NCBI GenBank assembly: GCA_028282045.1
Contig: JANQIS010000211.1
Span: forward strand, 1 to 6,320
Reading direction: 5' to 3'
Origin: Gammaproteobacteria bacterium
GTDB taxonomy: Bacteria; Pseudomonadota; Gammaproteobacteria; Francisellales; CACEW01
DNA length: 6,320 bases
The notes under the pieces: model-generated
Databases searched by the model: none
The model's input: only the letters and a program-made list of their open reading frames with translations
Told to the model about the DNA's origin: nothing
Position numbers and translations under genes: made by a program
Shown here: positions 1-5,785 of the stretch, piece after piece
Layout of the letters: each line of letters opens with the position of its first letter
Position numbering within the stretch: position 1 is the stretch's first letter

Positions 1-1031
1 AGGTGCTGGCTTATGCCACCTTAGTTGCTGAGGGCATTCCGGTGCGCCTGTCCGGTGAAGATTGTGGCCGAGGAACTTTCTCACATCGACATGCTGAACT
101 CCATGACCAAAGAACCGATAAAATTTACGTGCCATTAAAGCATGTGAGCCAGGATCAGGCTAATTTTACTGTGGTGAACTCACTGCTCTCAGAAGAGGCA
201 GTTATGGCATTTGAATACGGTTATAGCTCCAGTGATCCACAAAGCTTAGTGCTGTGGGAAGCTCAGTTTGGTGATTTTGCCAACGGTGCACAGGTTGTGA
301 TTGATCAGTTCATGTCTTCTGCAGAAGAGAAGTGGGGCCGTTTAGCCGGCTTAACCTTGCTATTACCACATGGCCAGGAAGGTATGGGAGCTGAACACTC
401 ATCAGCGCGGCTGGAGCGTTATTTACAGTTATGCGCCAATAACAATATGCAGGTCTGTGCGCCCAGTACACCGGCACAAATGTATCACATGATTCGCCGG
501 CAGATGATACGCCCATATCGCAAACCGTTAATTGTTATGACACCAAAGAGCTTGCTGCGTCACCCATTAGTGACATCAACCTTTGATGACTTAGCTGATG
601 GCCAGTTCCACACCGTTATTGGAGAAATTGATGCTATTGACGCTAAAAAGGTTAAGCGTGTGGTGCTGTGCCAGGGTAAAGTCTATTATGACTTATTAGC
701 CAAGCGTCGTGATGAAAATATTGACCATATTGCCATTATTCGTATTGAGCAACTCTATCCGTTTCCTTACCAACAATTGCAGGCCCTATTGCAGGCGTAT
801 ACCCATGTGCAGGACATAGTCTGGTGTCAGGAAGAGCCCATTAATCAGGGGGCATGGTATATTATTGGCCCGCGTATTAAGGAAGTCTTGTCGGATAACC
901 AAGCGTTGCAATACGTTGGTCGTGGCGCATTTGCTTCGCCGGCAGTAGGCTATCCATCGCTCTTTAGAGAGCAACAAGCCTTATTGGTGGCACAAGCATT
1001 ACAATTAGAACAGAATACAATTAAGCAATAG
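1..1031 (+). CDS. sucA: 2-oxoglutarate dehydrogenase E1 component SucA, C-terminal part (5' truncated by window edge)
   Basis: This is the thiamine-diphosphate-dependent E1 subunit of the 2-oxoglutarate dehydrogenase complex. It decarboxylates 2-oxoglutarate and passes the succinyl group to the lipoyl arm of SucB in the cytoplasm. The reading frame is already open at base 3 and about 342 residues are visible, against roughly 930 for the family, so the N-terminal two thirds lie outside the window; the GTG at base 3 is an internal valine, not a start. Family-specific stretches are clear: LAYATLVAEGIPVRLSGED near the left edge, then WEAQFGDFANGAQVVIDQF, LLPHGQEGMGAEHSSARLER, SPKSLLRHPL-like TPKSLLRHPL, RIEQLYPFP, CQEEPINQGAW and, near the end, ASPAVGYPS. 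These belong to the transketolase-like pyrimidine-binding and C-terminal domains. The C-terminus is complete and ends at TAG. sucB follows 15 bp later, so the two are almost certainly cotranscribed. Identity is very secure. Confidence 0.97.
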   Translation, partial: VLAYATLVAEGIPVRLSGEDCGRGTFSHRHAELHDQRTDKIYVPLKHVSQDQANFTVVNSLLSEEAVMAFEYGYSSSDPQSLVLWEAQFGDFANGAQVVIDQFMSSAEEKWGRLAGLTLLLPHGQEGMGAEHSSARLERYLQLCANNNMQVCAPSTPAQMYHMIRRQMIRPYRKPLIVMTPKSLLRHPLVTSTFDDLADGQFHTVIGEIDAIDAKKVKRVVLCQGKVYYDLLAKRRDENIDHIAIIRIEQLYPFPYQQLQALLQAYTHVQDIVWCQEEPINQGAWYIIGPRIKEVLSDNQALQYVGRGAFASPAVGYPSLFREQQALLVAQALQLEQNTIKQ

Positions 1032-1046
1032 CAAGGGACTAAACCA

Positions 1047-2234
1047 ATGACATTAGAAATCAAAGTACCAACTTTTCCAGAGTCTGTCGCTGAAGGTGAG
1101 ATTGCCACCTGGCATTTCAAAGAAGGTGATGCGGTGAGTGAAGGCGATGTGATCGTTGAAATTGAAACCGATAAAGTTGTTATGGAAGTGCCTGCCATTA
1201 CCGACGGTGTAGTGGGCAAAATTTTAAAAGCTGAAGGCCAGACGGTGGTCAGCGAAGAAGTGATCGGTGCTTTGCAAGAGGGTGCAGCACCGGCAAAAGC
1301 AGCCAAAACAGAACCAAAACCATCAGCACAAGACAAAGCAGAAAAACCTGAGCCTGTGGCGGCAGAGAAACCTGCCGGAAAGTCAGCATCCCAACCGGCA
1401 GTAAGCAGCAGTGAACCGGTGGCTGTGGATGCAAGCCCAGCAGTGCGTCGGCGTTTAAATGAGCAAAACTTATCTGCCGATCAAGTACAACAAGTATTAG
1501 CCGGTGCTGATAGCAATACTCAAGCATCAGGCGTGCGCATTGAAAAACGTGTCCCTATGACACGGCTGCGCAAAACAGTGGCCAAACGTCTTTTAGAAGT
1601 CCAGCAAAGTAATGCCTTACTGACTACTTTCAATGAAGTGGATATGTATGCAGTGATGAATTTGCGCAAGCAGTATAAAGATCAGTTTGAAAAGGTCCAC
1701 GGTGTGGGTTTGGGCTTTATGTCATTCTTTTTGAAAGCCACCTGTGAAGCCCTCAAGCAATTTCCAGCCGTTAATGCTTCTATTGATGGTGAAGATATTG
1801 TGTATCATGGCTATTACGATATTGGTGTGGCAGTTGCTTCACCACGCGGTCTGGTTGTGCCGGTGGTGCGCAATGTCGATCAAATCAGCATGGCTGAGAT
1901 TGAGCAAGCAATTCGTGATTACGCCGGCCAGGCACGTGGTGGTTCACTGGAGATAGCCGATATGCAAGGTGGTACGTTTACCATTACTAACGGCGGTACT
2001 TTCGGCTCAATGTTATCTACGCCTATTGTGAATGCACCACAAAGTGCTATTTTGGGGATGCACAACATTGTTGAGCGTCCGGTAGCGATCAATGGTGAGG
2101 TGAAGATTCGTCCGATTATGTATCTGGCGCTTAGCTATGATCATCGTATTATTGATGGTAGCGAATCGGTTTCCTTCCTCAAGACCATCAAGGAGTATAT
2201 CGAGAACCCATCTCGTATGTTGTTGCAGGTATAA
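1047..2234 (+). CDS. sucB: Dihydrolipoyllysine succinyltransferase, E2 of 2-oxoglutarate dehydrogenase, with a shortened subunit-binding domain
   Basis: This is the E2 core of the 2-oxoglutarate dehydrogenase complex. It carries the succinyl group on a lipoyl-lysine and transfers it to CoA. The 395-residue protein begins with a lipoyl domain (about residues 1-77) whose lipoylated lysine should be K43 in [13 protein letters not shown]. An Ala/Pro/Lys-rich linker follows (about 78-127), then a peripheral subunit-binding region starting [18 protein letters not shown] (130-147). The acyltransferase domain starts at [11 protein letters not shown] (about 166) and holds the active-site motif SYDHRIIDG with H366 and D370. 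The binding domain is odd: after NLSADQV the sequence goes straight to QQVLAGADS, without the GTGxxGRxTxEDV segment that follows in E. coli SucB. The frame is uninterrupted there, so this looks like a clean in-frame loss. The ATG start has AAGGGA 8 nt upstream. A hairpin terminator lies just past the stop. Confidence 0.97.
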   Translation: MTLEIKVPTFPESVAEGEIATWHFKEGDAVSEGDVIVEIETDKVVMEVPAITDGVVGKILKAEGQTVVSEEVIGALQEGAAPAKAAKTEPKPSAQDKAEKPEPVAAEKPAGKSASQPAVSSSEPVAVDASPAVRRRLNEQNLSADQVQQVLAGADSNTQASGVRIEKRVPMTRLRKTVAKRLLEVQQSNALLTTFNEVDMYAVMNLRKQYKDQFEKVHGVGLGFMSFFLKATCEALKQFPAVNASIDGEDIVYHGYYDIGVAVASPRGLVVPVVRNVDQISMAEIEQAIRDYAGQARGGSLEIADMQGGTFTITNGGTFGSMLSTPIVNAPQSAILGMHNIVERPVAINGEVKIRPIMYLALSYDHRIIDGSESVSFLKTIKEYIENPSRMLLQV

Positions 2235-2252
2235 TGATAGTGAATTACCGGC

Positions 2253-2306
2253 TAAGGCCCTTGCTTTTGAGGGCCTTATTGTTTGCAGGCTGCCTGTTTT
2301 GTTTTT
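2253..2306 (+). terminator. Rho-independent terminator (possibly tandem) after sucB
   Basis: Bases 2253-2261 (TAAGGCCCT) pair perfectly with 2270-2278 (AGGGCCTTA), with one further T-G pair inside, giving a 10-bp stem and a 6-nt loop. The 3' arm runs into TTGTTT. A second short hairpin, CAGG (2286-2289) with CCTG (2293-2296), is followed by a nine-T tract broken by one G (2297-2306). The main stem starts 18 bp past the sucB stop. It would end, or reduce, sucAB transcription before sucCD. The stem is nearly symmetric, but no gene runs in from the right on the minus strand. The hairpin is seen directly; its termination activity is inferred. Confidence 0.75.
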
Positions 2307-2315
2307 CAAAATAAT

Positions 2316-2395
2316 TGTGATACAGTCAGCCGCGAATTGTTTGATCCAGGCACGATGAATGTGCCCGAACAGAAACTAAGGAAATAAGGAACATC
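2316..2395 (+). promoter_or_regulatory. sucCD leader: weak candidate -10, small hairpin and possible 10-codon leader ORF
   Basis: Because a terminator precedes it, sucCD should have its own promoter, but only a weak candidate is visible: TGTGATACA at 2316-2324 resembles an extended -10, and no good -35 lies at the right distance. Downstream, GGCAC (2349-2353) pairs with GTGCC (2361-2365) around a 7-nt loop. The ATG of a ten-codon reading frame (2355-2387, [10 protein letters not shown]) sits in that loop, and its TAA stop overlaps the sucC Shine-Dalgarno sequence TAAGGA (2385-2390). Whether the small frame is translated is unknown. The structural elements are seen; regulation is speculative. 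Confidence 0.3.
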
Positions 2396-3565
2396 ATGAA
2401 CTTACATGAGTATCAAGGTAAACAGTTGTTTGCTGAGTATGGTTTGCCCGTTTCAAAAGGTTATGCAGTTGATAGCGTAGAAGAAGCGCTGGCAGCGGCT
2501 GATAAGGTCGGTGGTGACATGTGGGTGGTTAAAGCTCAGGTGCACGCAGGTGGCCGCGGTAAAGCAGGCGGTGTTAAGCTGGTTAAGACCAAAGATGAAA
2601 TCGCTGACTTTTGCCACAGCATGCTAGGTAAAAATCTGGTCACGTTCCAAACTGACGAGAAAGGCCAGCCGGTGAACAAGATTCTTGTCGAAGCCTGTAC
2701 TGATATTGATAAAGAACTCTACCTTGGAGCTGTGGTTGATCGAGTGACGCGCCGTATTGTATTTATGGCTTCCACCGAAGGCGGGGTTGAAATTGAAGAA
2801 GTAGCTGAAAAAACGCCAGAAAAAATTCTTAAAGCCATAATTGATCCCACCGTTGGTGCACAGCCCTATCAGGCGCGTGAATTAGCGTTTAACCTTGGTT
2901 TGAATAAAGAACAAGTCAAGCAATTTACTAAAATCTTTCTGGGATTGGCTAAAATGTTTGAAGAGTGTGATCTTTCCCTGATTGAGATCAATCCATTAGT
3001 CATTACCACCCAAGGCAATTTGCACTGCCTGGATGCCAAGCTGACTGTTGATGAAAGTGCGCTGTATCGTCAACAGAAGATTGCCGAGATGCGTGACCCT
3101 TCACAAGAAGATGAGCGTGAGCAGCGTGCGCAAGAATGGCAATTGAACTACGTTGCGCTCGATGGCGATATCGGCTGTATGGTTAACGGAGCCGGTTTGG
3201 CGATGGCAACCATGGATATCATTAAACTACATGGTGGCCGGCCGGCTAATTTCCTCGATGTCGGTGGCGGGGCGAATAAAGAACGTGTTTGTGAAGCGTT
3301 TAAAATTATTTTGTCTGATGATTCGGTCAAGGGTGTGTTTGTTAATATCTTCGGCGGTATTGTGCGTTGTGATATGATCGCCGAAGGCATTCTTGATGCG
3401 GTAAAAGAAGTGGGCGTTGAGGTGCCGGTGGTGGTGCGCTTGGAAGGTACCAACTCAGAGCTGGGCGCTCAGAAGCTACAAGAGAGCGAGCTCAATGTCA
3501 TCGCGGCAGAAGGCTTTACTGACGGCGCTAAGAAAATCATCGCGGCAGTCAAGGAGGCAAAATAA
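2396..3565 (+). CDS. sucC: Succinyl-CoA synthetase (ADP-forming), beta subunit
   Basis: This is the nucleotide-binding beta subunit of succinyl-CoA synthetase, which with SucD converts succinyl-CoA, phosphate and ADP (or GDP) to succinate, CoA and ATP (or GTP). The product has 389 residues, against 388 in E. coli, and aligns end to end. The N-terminal ATP-grasp domain shows K46 in VVKAQ and the glycine-rich [11 protein letters not shown] at 50-60. The metal and nucleotide ligands E197 and N199 in IEINP and D213 in CLDAK are present. In the C-terminal CoA-ligase domain N264 and G321-I322-V323 of FGGIVRCD match the succinate-binding positions known from E. coli. No key residue is missing. TAAGGA lies 5 nt before the ATG. 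The gene's TAA shares its last base with the sucD ATG, so translation is probably coupled and gives equal amounts of both subunits. Confidence 0.98.
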   Translation: MNLHEYQGKQLFAEYGLPVSKGYAVDSVEEALAAADKVGGDMWVVKAQVHAGGRGKAGGVKLVKTKDEIADFCHSMLGKNLVTFQTDEKGQPVNKILVEACTDIDKELYLGAVVDRVTRRIVFMASTEGGVEIEEVAEKTPEKILKAIIDPTVGAQPYQARELAFNLGLNKEQVKQFTKIFLGLAKMFEECDLSLIEINPLVITTQGNLHCLDAKLTVDESALYRQQKIAEMRDPSQEDEREQRAQEWQLNYVALDGDIGCMVNGAGLAMATMDIIKLHGGRPANFLDVGGGANKERVCEAFKIILSDDSVKGVFVNIFGGIVRCDMIAEGILDAVKEVGVEVPVVVRLEGTNSELGAQKLQESELNVIAAEGFTDGAKKIIAAVKEAK

Positions 3566-4437
3566 TGAGCATTTTAATTAACCAAGATACCAAAGTGATC
3601 TGCCAAGGTTTTACCGGTAAGCAGGGGACTTTTCACTCTGAACAAGCTATTGCCTATGGCACCAAAATGACTGGCGGTGTCACACCCGGTAAAGGTGGTA
3701 GTGAACACTTAGGCTTACCAGTCTTTAACACAGTGCGTGATGCGGTTGATGCTACCCAAGCTGATGCGACGATGATTTATGTACCTGCGCCGTTTTGCAT
3801 GGACTCCATCATTGAAGCGGCTGATGCCGGTGTGAAGTTAATCGTTTGTATTACTGAGGGTATTCCGGTAATGGATATGCTTAAAGTAAAGTGCTATGTG
3901 GAACAGAGTGGTTCACGTTTAATCGGACCTAATTGCCCGGGGGTTATTACGCCAGGTGAGTGTAAGATCGGTATTATGCCAGGCTACATTCACCGCAAAG
4001 GTAAAGTGGGCATTGTGTCTCGTTCCGGTACACTGACTTATGAAGCCGTGCATCAAACTACTTCATTGGGCTTTGGCCAAAGTACTTGTGTGGGTATTGG
4101 TGGTGACCCAATTCCTGGCAGTAACTTTATCGATATCCTGGCATTGTTTGAGAAAGATCCACAAACCGAAGCGATTATTATGGTCGGTGAGATTGGTGGC
4201 TCAGCAGAAGAAGAAGCTGCCGAGTACATCAAATCGCACTTATCTAAGCCAGTGGTATCTTATATCGCCGGTGTCACAGCGCCTGCAGGAAAACGCATGG
4301 GCCATGCCGGTGCGATTATTGCCGGTGGTAAAGGCACGGCTGCGGATAAATTTGCGGCTTTGGAAGCGGCGGGTGTCGCAACCACTAAAAGTCCGGCAGA
4401 AATAGGTTTACGACTCAAGGAAGTGACTGGCTGGTAA
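3565..4437 (+). CDS. sucD: Succinyl-CoA synthetase, alpha subunit
   Basis: This is the CoA-binding, phosphohistidine-carrying alpha subunit that pairs with SucC. The 290-residue protein aligns along its whole length with E. coli SucD (289). The N-terminal Rossmann-type CoA-binding domain has the CoA-contacting [13 protein letters not shown] (16-28) and the CITEGIP segment (95-101). The ligase domain holds Y159 in [23 protein letters not shown] (177-192), and the active-site loop [10 protein letters not shown] in which H247 should be phosphorylated. The start codon overlaps the sucC stop by one base (TAATG), and a strong AAGGAGG (3551-3557) lies inside the sucC end. The C-terminal few residues (EVTGW) differ from E. 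coli and are not informative. The long stem-loop 34 bp beyond the stop may end the sucCD transcript. Confidence 0.98.
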   Translation: MSILINQDTKVICQGFTGKQGTFHSEQAIAYGTKMTGGVTPGKGGSEHLGLPVFNTVRDAVDATQADATMIYVPAPFCMDSIIEAADAGVKLIVCITEGIPVMDMLKVKCYVEQSGSRLIGPNCPGVITPGECKIGIMPGYIHRKGKVGIVSRSGTLTYEAVHQTTSLGFGQSTCVGIGGDPIPGSNFIDILALFEKDPQTEAIIMVGEIGGSAEEEAAEYIKSHLSKPVVSYIAGVTAPAGKRMGHAGAIIAGGKGTAADKFAALEAAGVATTKSPAEIGLRLKEVTGW

Positions 4438-4471
4438 GCAAACTCAAAGTTGTTTAGCCACCTGATAAGAA

Positions 4472-4537
4472 TGCAGTTTCAGGCCAGCCTGGACATTTCA
4501 TCATGAATATCCAGGCTAATGGCCTGATGACACTGCA
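4472..4537. terminator. Long interrupted stem-loop between sucD and pyrE (probable terminator or attenuator)
   Basis: Three nested arms pair: TGCAGT (4472-4477) with ACTGCA (4532-4537), CAGGCC (4480-4485) with GGCCTG (4521-4526), and AGCCTGGA (4486-4493) with TCCAGGCT (4510-4517). That gives 20 paired bases broken by a 2/5-nt internal loop and a 3-nt bulge. The apical part TTCA/TGAA (4497-4500, 4504-4507) can also pair. The sequence after it, AAGGTCTTTTGTC, has only a short T run, so classic intrinsic termination would be weak. It lies 34 bp past sucD and 47 bp before pyrE, where either 3'-end formation for sucCD or a leader structure for pyrE is possible. E. coli pyrE is controlled by a leader attenuator, but similarity of mechanism here is not shown. 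Confidence 0.5.
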
Positions 4538-4545
4538 AAGGTCTT

Positions 4546-4572
4546 TTGTCATACTGAGATAACAGCTACAAA
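4546..4572 (+). promoter_or_regulatory. Weak candidate sigma70 promoter for pyrE
   Basis: TTGTCA (4546-4551) matches the -35 consensus at five of six positions. TACAAA (4567-4572) is a four-of-six match to -10, but the 15-bp spacer is short. If used, transcription would begin about 4-6 nt before the pyrE ATG. ATGACA (4527-4532) and TGTCAT (4547-4552) form an inverted repeat whose right half overlaps this -35. Readthrough from sucCD is an alternative source of pyrE transcript. Confidence 0.3.
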
Positions 4573-4584
4573 ACTGTAAACCCT

Positions 4585-5223
4585 ATGTCCAAATCTGCTT
4601 TCGTTAAATTTGCCATTGAGAACAATGTCCTGTCGTTTGGTGAATTTACTTTAAAGTCCGGGCGTAAAAGCCCTTACTTTTATAATGCGGGTGAGTTCGA
4701 TACCGGCCAGGCACAAGCTGAGTTAGCACGTTATTATGCTCAGGAAATCATCAATTCTGGCGTGGAGTTTGAGCTGTTATTTGGTCCTGCGTATAAAGGT
4801 ATTCCATTGGTCAGTGCCGTTGCCTGTAGTTTATGGAAAGACTATGGCGTTGATAAACCTTTTGCTTTCAATCGTAAAGAAGCCAAAGACCATGGTGAAG
4901 GCGGTGTCTTTATTGGTGCTCCTATTGCCGGGCGCGTATTGGTGATTGATGATGTACTGACCGCCGGTACTGCGTTTCGTGAGGCTTATGATTTAGTGCA
5001 ATCTACCGGCGCACAAGTCTGTGGCTTGGTGATCAGTTTGGATCGCCAGGAGCGTGCCCAAGGCAAACAATCAGCGGTCCAAGAAATTGAACAGCACTAT
5101 AATATCCCCGTAATCAGTATCGTCACCTTGCAGGATATGTTGGACTCTTTAACTCATATGAATACCGATGCTGACTTAACTGCCATAGCTGCGTATCAGG
5201 CCCAACATGGCATCGTTGCATAA
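4585..5223 (+). CDS. pyrE: Orotate phosphoribosyltransferase
   Basis: This enzyme joins orotate to PRPP, giving orotidine 5'-monophosphate and pyrophosphate in de novo pyrimidine synthesis; it works as a cytoplasmic dimer. The 212-residue product is the usual length (213 in E. coli) and collinear with it. Landmarks are FGEFTLKSGRKSPYFYNAG (18-36), the orotate and phosphate-contact segment LFGPAYKGIP (65-74), the flexible catalytic loop NRKEAKDHGEGG (96-107) with R97, K98, K101 and H103, and the PRPP-binding motif VLVIDDVLTAGTA (118-130). SLDRQERAQGK follows, as in the family. The ATG is the only plausible start, since an in-frame TGA lies at 4555-4557, but no Shine-Dalgarno sequence is visible in GTAAACCCT before it. 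The gene follows sucD after a structured 147-bp gap and converges on tusE. Confidence 0.97.
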   Translation: MSKSAFVKFAIENNVLSFGEFTLKSGRKSPYFYNAGEFDTGQAQAELARYYAQEIINSGVEFELLFGPAYKGIPLVSAVACSLWKDYGVDKPFAFNRKEAKDHGEGGVFIGAPIAGRVLVIDDVLTAGTAFREAYDLVQSTGAQVCGLVISLDRQERAQGKQSAVQEIEQHYNIPVISIVTLQDMLDSLTHMNTDADLTAIAAYQAQHGIVA

Positions 5224-5244
5224 CCAGCCCAAATACCTTACATT

Positions 5245-5274
5245 GTCATTGTGCTACTGGATAGTACAATCCAG
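5245..5274 (+). repeat. Palindromic repeat element, copy A1
   Basis: This 30-bp unit begins GTCAT and ends ATCCAG. Its core pairs ATTGTGCTA (5248-5256) with TAGTACAAT (5262-5270) around the loop CTGGA, using eight Watson-Crick pairs and one G-U. It recurs as A2 130 bp further on in the same orientation, with 33 of 40 bases identical over 5241-5280 and 5371-5410. It sits 21 bp past the pyrE stop. GTCAT...ATCCAG palindromes are, as I recall, dispersed repeats in many proteobacterial genomes; the genome-wide copy number here cannot be seen. Confidence 0.75.
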
Positions 5275-5292
5275 ATTTATATAGCATATTCT

Positions 5293-5322
5293 CTGGATCC
5301 CGTGGTCAAGCCACGGGATGAC
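5293..5322 (-). repeat. Palindromic repeat element, copy B (inverted)
   Basis: Read on the minus strand this unit also begins GTCAT, ends ATCCAG and is exactly 30 bp long, so it shares the frame of A1 and A2 in opposite orientation. Its arms ATCCCGTGG (5297-5305) and CCACGGGAT (5311-5319) pair perfectly over 9 bp around a 5-nt loop. The arm sequence is unrelated to that of A1 and A2 while the ends are the same, as expected of a family held by its ends and its hairpin. Confidence 0.75.
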
Positions 5323-5325
5323 GGG

Positions 5326-5344
5326 TGAGGTGCCATGAGGTGCC
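5326..5344. repeat. Short tandem duplication, 10-bp period
   Basis: TGAGGTGCC occurs at 5326-5334 and again at 5336-5344, separated by one base. It lies directly beside repeat copy B and before the half-element, so it may be a footprint of repeat movement or replication slippage. Chance cannot be excluded at this size. Confidence 0.45.
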
Positions 5345-5354
5345 GAATGAAAGG

Positions 5355-5366
5355 CCACGGAATGAC
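5355..5366 (-). repeat. Probable half-copy of the palindromic repeat
   Basis: On the minus strand this reads GTCATTCCGTGG, which matches the first 12 bases of copy B at 11 positions. The other arm and the ATCCAG end are not recognisable to its left, so it looks like a decayed or truncated fourth unit in the same orientation as B. Confidence 0.4.
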
Positions 5367-5374
5367 ACCGCATC

Positions 5375-5404
5375 GTCATTGTGTTACTGGATAGCGTAAT
5401 CCAG
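5375..5404 (+). repeat. Palindromic repeat element, copy A2
   Basis: This is the second direct copy of the A type, 30 bp long, with GTCAT and ATCCAG ends. ATTGTGTTA (5378-5386) faces TAGCGTAAT (5392-5400) around the same CTGGA loop as A1. All nine positions still pair, three as G-U. Each of the four stem differences from A1 keeps pairing possible. It ends 11 bp before the tusE stop codon, which approaches from the other strand. Confidence 0.75.
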
Positions 5405-5415
5405 GTTTGTGTGGC

Positions 5416-5730
5416 TCAAATGCATTTCTTCGGTTTAGGCAATCCGGCAATTTTAGCAATTTGTCTGGCGGCGGCAGGAGGAAATAATTGTTGTAAGTAC
5501 AAGCTGGTGCCACAGGTCGGGCCATAACGTTCTTGTAATAGTTTAACCAGCACGCGTAGCGGTGGAGTGGTGTGGTACTGTTGATAAAATTCACGTACGG
5601 CGTGGATCACCGTCCAATGCTGTGCTGTCAGTTGAATATCGGCGTTTTGTGCCAATTGATGTGCAGCAGACTCTGTCCAATCCTGCCAGTGAAGCAGGAA
5701 GCCTTCATTGGTGGTTTGTATGGTCAACAC
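5416..5730 (-). CDS. tusE: Sulfurtransferase TusE (DsrC/TusE family)
   Basis: TusE takes sulfur from the TusBCD complex and delivers it to MnmA for 2-thiolation of wobble uridine in the tRNAs for Lys, Glu and Gln. The product of about 104 residues shows the family signatures: NEGFLLHWQDWTE near the N-terminus, LTAQHWTVIHAVREFYQQY in the middle, then PPLRVLVKLLQERYGP, LYLQQLFP and the C-terminal KIAGLPKPKKCI. The penultimate Cys103 is the sulfur-carrying residue. The second cysteine about ten residues upstream that marks dissimilatory DsrC is absent (that region reads AARQIAKIAG), so TusE is preferred. The start is a GTG at 5730 or the adjacent TTG at 5727: GGAG (5735-5738) lies 4 nt from the GTG and 7 nt from the TTG, and no in-frame ATG precedes a TAG. 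It converges with pyrE and diverges from trbC. Confidence 0.9.
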   Translation of the reverse strand: MLTIQTTNEGFLLHWQDWTESAAHQLAQNADIQLTAQHWTVIHAVREFYQQYHTTPPLRVLVKLLQERYGPTCGTSLYLQQLFPPAAARQIAKIAGLPKPKKCI

Positions 5731-5740
5731 TGAACTCCAA

Positions 5741-5769
5741 GTGACAAATGTACACTAGCTTATTATACT
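5741..5769 (+). promoter_or_regulatory. Candidate sigma70 promoter for trbCD
   Basis: GTGACA (5741-5746) and TATACT (5764-5769) each match consensus at five of six positions and are exactly 17 bp apart. The predicted transcription start, about 5774-5778, falls within the AAGGAG that precedes the GTG start of trbC. The transcript from this promoter would therefore favour the ATG at 5804, or a start site slightly further upstream is used. It overlaps the tusE -10 on the other strand. Confidence 0.55.
5762..5767 (-). promoter_or_regulatory. Candidate -10 element for tusE
   Basis: The minus strand reads a perfect TATAAT here. A start about 7-8 nt downstream (near 5754) would give a leader of about 25 nt with GGAG in place before the tusE start. 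No convincing -35 is visible at 16-18 bp upstream. It lies inside the -10 region of the divergent trbC promoter. Confidence 0.45.
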
Positions 5770-5785
5770 CTTTAAGGAGCTTACA

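Noticed and set aside
3..5. GTG as a start codon of the first gene
   Set aside because: The residues that follow match the interior of SucA near position 590, so the gene is cut by the window edge and this codon is an internal valine.
950..1527. Minus-strand open frames opposite sucA-sucB
   Set aside because: They have no family resemblance and no convincing start signals, and they lie entirely within the coding sequence of clear genes on the other strand.
3563..3567. sucC-sucD one-base overlap as unusual
   Set aside because: TAATG overlaps are common in tightly coupled operons, and both proteins are full length.
4480..4526. sucD-pyrE stem-loop as another member of the GTCAT...ATCCAG family
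   Set aside because: It contains ATCCAG and CTGGA, but the GTCAT end, the 30-bp length and the 7-5-7 layout are missing.
5248..5270. Repeat hairpin A1 as an intrinsic terminator for pyrE
   Set aside because: The stem is followed by CCAGATTTATATAG with no proper T tract. It could still influence the 3' end, but the sequence does not support calling a terminator.
5245..5404. Possible CRISPR array
   Set aside because: There are only three units, one is inverted, the repeats are diverged and the spacing is irregular (18 and 52 bp). This is a dispersed palindromic family, not CRISPR.
5416..5730. Dissimilatory DsrC rather than TusE
   Set aside because: Only the penultimate cysteine of the C-terminal arm is present, and no dsr genes are nearby.
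5562..5744. Plus-strand open frame antisense to tusE
   Set aside because: tusE on the minus strand has unmistakable family motifs over the same bases; the plus-strand frame has none.
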